NCBI RefSeq assembly: GCF_025137375.1
Contig: NZ_CP073720.1
Coordinates: 2,814,501 to 2,878,500, forward strand
Reading direction: 5' to 3'
Length of the DNA stretch: 64,000 nt
From: Dactylosporangium fulvum
GTDB taxonomy: Bacteria > Actinomycetota > Actinomycetes > Mycobacteriales > Micromonosporaceae
The translations under genes were made by a program, and so were the position numbers. The notes under the pieces were generated by a model. The model saw only the letters and a program-made list of their open reading frames with translations. It ran no database searches and was not told the DNA's origin. This document shows positions 60,153 to 64,000 of the stretch, piece by piece (positions within the stretch are counted from its first letter, which is position 1; each line of letters opens with the position of its first letter).

Positions 60153-60254
60153 CATGCGGCGGTGGAGATCGGACAGGTTCGGACGGTGGCGGAGCGGCGC
60201 GTGCTCGTGGCGGACCCGGACGACCCGATCACCCCCGGGTTCGTGCTGCGATGA
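60153..60254 (+). pseudogene. C-terminal remnant of a proline racemase-like gene
   Basis: The last 34 codons (ending RRVLVADPDDPITPGFVLR then TGA) look like the end of proline racemase/hydroxyproline epimerase proteins. The stop overlaps the next gene's ATG (ATGA), the usual coupling to a cyclodeaminase-like gene. Nothing of the 5' part remains. The match is short and from memory. Confidence 0.4.
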
Positions 60255-61180
60255 TCCCCTTCCTCGACGCCGGGGAGATCACCCGGCTGCTGTCCCCGGA
60301 GGAGGCCGTCGCCGTCGTCGAGGCGGCGCTGCGCGGCGGGCTGGACCCGGCCGCCGGCGTGGCCCGCTCGACGGTCCCGCTGCCCGCGGGGGAGCTGCTG
60401 CTGATGCCGGCCTGGTCGGCGGCGCACGCGGGCGTGAAGCTCGCCGCGGTCGCGCCCGGCAACCCCGCACTCGGGCTGCCCCGCATCAACGCGGTCTACG
60501 TGCTCTTCGACGGTACGACGCTGCTTCCGGTGGCGTTGTTCGACGGCACGGCGCTGACCACGCTGCGCACGCCCGCGGTGTCGGTGGCGGCGGTGCGGGC
60601 GGCGCTGGGACCGGGTCCGCTGCGGGTCGTGGTGTTCGGCGCGGGCCCGCAGGGGACCGGCCACGTCGCGACACTCGCCGCGGTCGCGGAATTGTCCACT
60701 GTGGACGTGGTCGTGCGGTCGCCGGACGCGGTGGACCGGGCGGCGCCGGTCGCGGCCGGTGGGCCGCCGGCCCGGGTGCTGCGGGCCGGCTCGGTGGAGG
60801 TGCCGGAGGCATTGCGGGCGGCGGACGTGGTGGTCTGCGCGACCACGGCCCGGACCCCGCTGTTCGACTCAGCGCTGCTGGCCGAGCGGGCGGTCGTCCT
60901 GGCGGTGGGCTCGCACGAACCGGACGCACGGGAGGTCGACGCGGCGTTCTGCCGGCGCGCCACCGTTGTCGTCGAGGACGTCGCCACGGCCCTGCGGGAG
61001 TGCGGCGACGTGGTGCTGGCGATCGGGGAGGGCGCGCTGTCGCCGGACCGGCTCGTGCCGATGCGCGACGTGGTGCGCGGCACCGCGACGCTGTCCGGCG
61101 GGCCGCTGCTCTTCAAAGGCTCGGGCATGGCCTGGCAGGACCTCGTGGTCGCCGAGGCCGTGCTGGCCCGCTCGACCTGA
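60251..61180 (+). CDS. Ornithine cyclodeaminase/mu-crystallin family protein
   Basis: The 309-residue protein has the family layout: an N-terminal start (FLDAGEITRLLSPEEAV), a substrate segment with the Lys in AGVKLAAV, TALRTPAVS, and a Rossmann site (VVVFGAGPQGTGHVATL). Members use NAD(P) to act on ornithine, proline-like imines or alanine. The racemase remnant upstream suggests an original role in proline/hydroxyproline metabolism, probably as a pyrroline-2-carboxylate reductase. The ATG at 60251 is chosen because the overlap with that remnant marks the start. Confidence 0.82.
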   Translation: MIPFLDAGEITRLLSPEEAVAVVEAALRGGLDPAAGVARSTVPLPAGELLLMPAWSAAHAGVKLAAVAPGNPALGLPRINAVYVLFDGTTLLPVALFDGTALTTLRTPAVSVAAVRAALGPGPLRVVVFGAGPQGTGHVATLAAVAELSTVDVVVRSPDAVDRAAPVAAGGPPARVLRAGSVEVPEALRAADVVVCATTARTPLFDSALLAERAVVLAVGSHEPDAREVDAAFCRRATVVVEDVATALRECGDVVLAIGEGALSPDRLVPMRDVVRGTATLSGGPLLFKGSGMAWQDLVVAEAVLARST

Positions 61181-61305
61181 TCAAGCGGGCGCTCAGGCCG
61201 GTACTGCGAACGCTCAAGGGTGACTGACCGTTGAAAGTTGCCAACCTTCGCGATTCAATGGTCGGAATATTTTCACCATCCGCCCTCACGGATGAAGGTG
61301 GCACC

Positions 61306-62937
61306 ATGTCTGTCCGTGTACCCCGTCTGCTCATCGCGGCGACGGCCGGCACCCTGCTGGCCGTCACCGCCCTGACCGGCTCCGCCGTTGCCGCACCCGC
61401 CGAGCCGACCGCCGTCGCGGTCGTCGATCCGCGCACCTGCACCGTGAACCCGGCGACCCCCAAGCACCAGATGCGTGCCATGTGGATCGCGAGCGTCGTC
61501 AACATCGACTGGCCCAGCGCGCCGGGCAAGTCGGAGGCCGAGCTCAAGGCCGAATACGACGGCTGGCTGGCCCTCGCCAAGTCGCTCAACTTCAACGCCG
61601 TCATCGTGCAGGTCCGCCCGCATGCCGACGCGTTCTGGCCCTCACCGCTGGAGCCCTGGTCGCAGTATCTCACCGGCGTCGCCGGCCAGGACCCCGGCTG
61701 GGATCCGCTCGCCTACCTGGTGAGCAAGGCCCACGAGCAGAATCTCGAGTTCCACGCCTGGTTCAACCCGTACCGGGCGAGCATGCCCGCGCCCGGTGGC
61801 GCCGGCACCGACCTGTCGAAGCTGCCGGAGAACAACCCGCTGCGCCAGCACCCCGACTGGGCGGTGCCGTATCCGGTGAACAACGCCGCCGGCCGGCTGT
61901 ACTTCAACCCCGGCATCCCCGAGGCCCGTGCCTGGGTGCAGGACGCGATCATGGACGCCGTCACGAAGTACGACATCGACGGCGTGCACTTCGACGACTA
62001 CTTCTACCCGTATCCCGCGGCCGGGCAGGACTTCGGTGACGACGCCGCGTTCGCGCGGTACGGCGCCGGCTTCGCCGACAAGGGCGACTGGCGGCGCAAC
62101 AACATCGACCTGCTCATCAAGGAGATGGACGCGCGTGTCCACGCGGCCAAGCCGTGGGTGAAGTTCGGGGTCAGCCCGTTCGGCATCTGGCGCAACAAGG
62201 CCGCCGACCCGCTCGGCTCGGACACCAACGGCACCCAGTCCTACGACGCCAACTTCGCCGACACCCGCAAATGGGTGAAGGAGGGCTGGATCGACTACAT
62301 CGTGCCGCAGGTGTACTGGAACATCGGCCTCGCCGTCGCCGACTACGCCAAGCTGGTCCCGTGGTGGGCCGACGTCGTCGCCGGCACCGACGTCCAGCTC
62401 TACATCGGCCAGGCCGACTACAAGGTCGCCGCCGCCGGCCAGCCGGCCGCCTGGTTCGACCCGAACGAGCTCTCCGGGCACCTCACGCTCAACCGGCAGT
62501 ACCCGCAGGTCCTCGGTGACGTGCACTTCAGCGCCGTGCAGGTGCGGGAGAACCGGCTCGGCGCCGAGACGATCCTCGCCGCCGAGCACCGCAGCCGGCC
62601 GGCGTTCCCGCCCGCGTGGGGTCCGGCGAAGCCGTTGCTGTTCCCGGTGATCACCGGGGCGAAGCGGACCGCCGAGGGCGCCGAGCTGCGGTGGCACAAG
62701 ACGGCGAGCGGGGCCGGCCCGTTCGGCGAGGTGACGTCCTACGGCGTGTACCGCTTCGACGGCGTGACCGTCCCCCAGGGCTGCGACCTGGCCGACGCCT
62801 CGCACCTCGTGGCGACCGTGCGCGGCACGACGTACACCGACACGACGGCCGAGCCGGGCAAGCGGTACACGTACGTGGTGACCGCCCTCGACCGGCTGTG
62901 GCACGAGAGTCCGGGCAGCCCGCCCCGCTGGATCTAG
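61306..62937 (+). CDS. Secreted GH10-like (YngK/DUF187) glycosyl hydrolase
   Basis: The 543-residue protein has a Sec signal (cleavage near AVAAPAE) and a TIM-barrel hydrolase of the GHL10/YngK type (MRAMWIASVVNIDWPS, VQVRPHADAFWPS, FHAWFNPYRAS, GVHFDDYFYPYP, FGVSPFGIWRN), with acidic residues in FDDYF and probably in QVYWN. A C-terminal Fn3-like part (residues 445-540) follows. The family is believed to act on polysaccharides or peptidoglycan-like glycans, but no substrate is established. ATG 61306 has AAGGTGG upstream. Confidence 0.82.
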   Translation: MSVRVPRLLIAATAGTLLAVTALTGSAVAAPAEPTAVAVVDPRTCTVNPATPKHQMRAMWIASVVNIDWPSAPGKSEAELKAEYDGWLALAKSLNFNAVIVQVRPHADAFWPSPLEPWSQYLTGVAGQDPGWDPLAYLVSKAHEQNLEFHAWFNPYRASMPAPGGAGTDLSKLPENNPLRQHPDWAVPYPVNNAAGRLYFNPGIPEARAWVQDAIMDAVTKYDIDGVHFDDYFYPYPAAGQDFGDDAAFARYGAGFADKGDWRRNNIDLLIKEMDARVHAAKPWVKFGVSPFGIWRNKAADPLGSDTNGTQSYDANFADTRKWVKEGWIDYIVPQVYWNIGLAVADYAKLVPWWADVVAGTDVQLYIGQADYKVAAAGQPAAWFDPNELSGHLTLNRQYPQVLGDVHFSAVQVRENRLGAETILAAEHRSRPAFPPAWGPAKPLLFPVITGAKRTAEGAELRWHKTASGAGPFGEVTSYGVYRFDGVTVPQGCDLADASHLVATVRGTTYTDTTAEPGKRYTYVVTALDRLWHESPGSPPRWI

Positions 62938-62960
62938 GTCAGGATCCCGTCAGGATCCGA

Positions 62961-63000
62961 CCGGCGAGGGTTCCCCTCGGTGGAGGGGGACCCTCACCGG
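62961..63000 (+). terminator. Terminator after the GH10-like gene
   Basis: Seventeen-base arms (62961-62977 and 62984-63000) with two mismatched positions enclose a CGGTGG loop, about 24 bases after the stop. Confidence 0.65.
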
Positions 63001-63156
63001 CAGGCGTTGAGGAGCCCAGGTCAACCGTAGGTCACGCGGTGAGGTACGGCCACCGTCGGGTGACGGGCGGCGGCGCCCCGGGTCGCGTGGCCGGGGCGCC
63101 GCGGCGGGCGCCGGTCAGCAGCGTGGCACGCCCGGTATAAAGCCGTCTTGACGTCC

Positions 63157-63178
63157 TCTCCCGTCTGGAGTCGGGAGA
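63157..63178 (-). mobile_element. IS200/IS605-type right-end hairpin
   Basis: On the minus strand GAATCTCCCGACTCCAGACG followed by GGAGAGGACGTCAA has 7-base arms (TCTCCCG/CGGGAGA). This is the conserved 3' end found after many tnpB genes, where the single-strand transposase and guide RNA end. It lies just beyond the tnpB stop. Confidence 0.6.
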
Positions 63179-63188
63179 TTCCGGCCTG

Positions 63189-64000
63189 TCACGCCGCTTT
63201 CGCGGCAGACTTCCGGCGGGTTACCGCTTCGCCACGCGGCGCCAGCGTCACCGCTGGTCTTACCTGCGCTCCACGGCCGTTGCTGTCCGCCCGTCCGGCG
63301 GCCACGATGTTCTTCGCCGCGTTCACGTCCCGGTCGTGGGTTACCCCGCATGAACATGTCCACGACCGGACGTTCAGCGGCAGCTTGTCGCCGAGGCGTC
63401 CACAGTCCGAGCACATCCGGGTCGACGGGAAGAACCGGCCGACCCTGCCGAACGTACGTCGTGGACAGCTTGTGCAGCCAGTCCCTACGCGAATCGGCCA
63501 CCCTGGCGTGCGCCTTGGCGACCTTCACCACAGCTTTCTTGCGGTTGTTCGACCCGCGCTGCTTGCGCGACAGCGCCTGCCGCAACCGGCGCAGACGGCG
63601 TTCGGCGTTGCGCAGGAAACGGGGTGCGTCGACCTTCGTGCCGTCGGAGCGGACCGCGAAGTGCGCCAGTCCGAGGTCGATCCCAACCTCCGACTCCGAC
63701 GGCGGAAGCGGTGCGTCCCCGGCCTGCACGACGAACGACGCGAAGTATCGCCCGGACGCGTCCCTGACGATCGTGATCGAGGTCGGCTCGGCGGGCAGAT
63801 CCCGAGACCAGCGCACCTCGACGTCACCGATCTTCGGTAGCCGCAACTTGCCGTTGTCGAGCACCTTGAACCAGGCGTTGGCGGTGAACCGGATCGCCTG
63901 CCGGCCGTCCTTGCGGGATCGGAATCTGGGCGGTGCCACCTTGCGGCCCTTGCGCTTGCCGGACAGCGAGTTGAAGAAGTTGCGGTAGGCGGTGTTCAGG
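63189..64000 (-). pseudogene. tnpB: TnpB (IS200/IS605 family), internally deleted and truncated by window end
   Basis: The gene enters from beyond base 64000. The first frame encodes the wedge/RuvC-I part (EVGIDLGLAHFAV) down to a break near 63450-63462 (HKLSTTY). A second frame then continues with the zinc finger (CSDC...CSCG) and the RuvC-III region (HDRDVNAAKNIVAAG) to a stop at 63189. About 60 residues, including the RuvC-II catalytic Glu segment, are missing and the frame is shifted. The RNA-guided nuclease would be inactive; the guide-RNA end may still be made. Confidence 0.85.

Noticed and set aside
60056..60175. Leftward frame ending TEWELITHMMAEAEAARHGG
   Set aside because: It looks protein-like and may be another gene tail, but I could not name a family and there is no 5' part.
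61231..61259. TTGAAA-17-TTCAAT as promoter for the GH10-like gene
   Set aside because: Plausible spacing, but both boxes are weak; not listed as a feature.
1..64000. CRISPR arrays, tRNA or rRNA genes, prophage or secondary-metabolite cluster
   Set aside because: No spaced repeats, cloverleaf-like or rRNA-like stretches, phage structural genes, or PKS/NRPS modules were seen by reading both strands.

Overview
The window is about 72% GC by eye, with GTG and TTG starts, ATGA/GTGA stop-start overlaps, Tat-type and lipoprotein signals, ECF sigma factors and ROK/MarR regulators. This indicates a filamentous actinomycete; a member of the Micromonosporaceae is my best guess, but that is inference from gene content. 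About 55 genes are supported. No rRNA, tRNA or CRISPR array was seen.

Layout. 1-7.1 kb: the end of a membrane glycosyltransferase, an MMPL exporter, a diguanylate cyclase, a HAD phosphatase, a PASTA lipoprotein and a Tat-exported protein. 7.1-10.2 kb: an ECF sigma factor with a PASTA membrane partner broken by one in-frame TAG, then a divergent alpha/beta hydrolase/MarR pair with two operator copies. 10.2-17.3 kb: secreted beta-propeller, membrane esterase, polysaccharide deacetylase, a large membrane-anchored protein, and a degenerate TPR/phospholipase D junction. 17.3-23.1 kb: a carbohydrate operon (binding protein, two permeases, GH5, ROK regulator). 23.1-26.0 kb: acetoacetate-decarboxylase-like and thioredoxin-fold genes, a cupin remnant, and an ECF41 sigma factor opposite its carboxymuconolactone-decarboxylase target.

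26.0-35.0 kb: poly-gamma-glutamate hydrolase-like and pentapeptide-repeat genes, then a six-gene operon (two oligopeptide permeases, binding protein, serine hydrolase, dipeptide epimerase, SH3-NlpC/P60). The last operon reads as import of cell-wall peptides followed by cytoplasmic breakdown, comparable to the Bacillus dpp-ykf locus. 35.2-42 kb: a membrane protein fused to an IS5-type transposase N-terminal domain, an ABC-2 transporter with its two-component system, and a PASTA-like protein. 41.4-44.8 kb: an RNA-handling cluster (Mut7-C nuclease, 2H phosphoesterase, archease, RtcB).

45.0-50.4 kb holds the most unusual locus: four tightly overlapping genes encoding two beta-rich proteins, two proteins sharing one zinc-finger motif, and a CHAT (caspase-like) protease with Ig-like domains. 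50.6-63 kb: bicovalent FAD oxidase, MFS transporter with an extra soluble domain, ricin-type lectin, secreted amidase, C39-like protease, PH-like membrane protein, ornithine-cyclodeaminase-like enzyme and a secreted GH10-like hydrolase. The window ends in a TnpB gene that has lost its middle.

A recurring feature is small gene remnants left beside intact genes (DUF4132-like, TPR/PLD, cupin, proline racemase, TnpB), which suggests ongoing deletion in this part of the chromosome.
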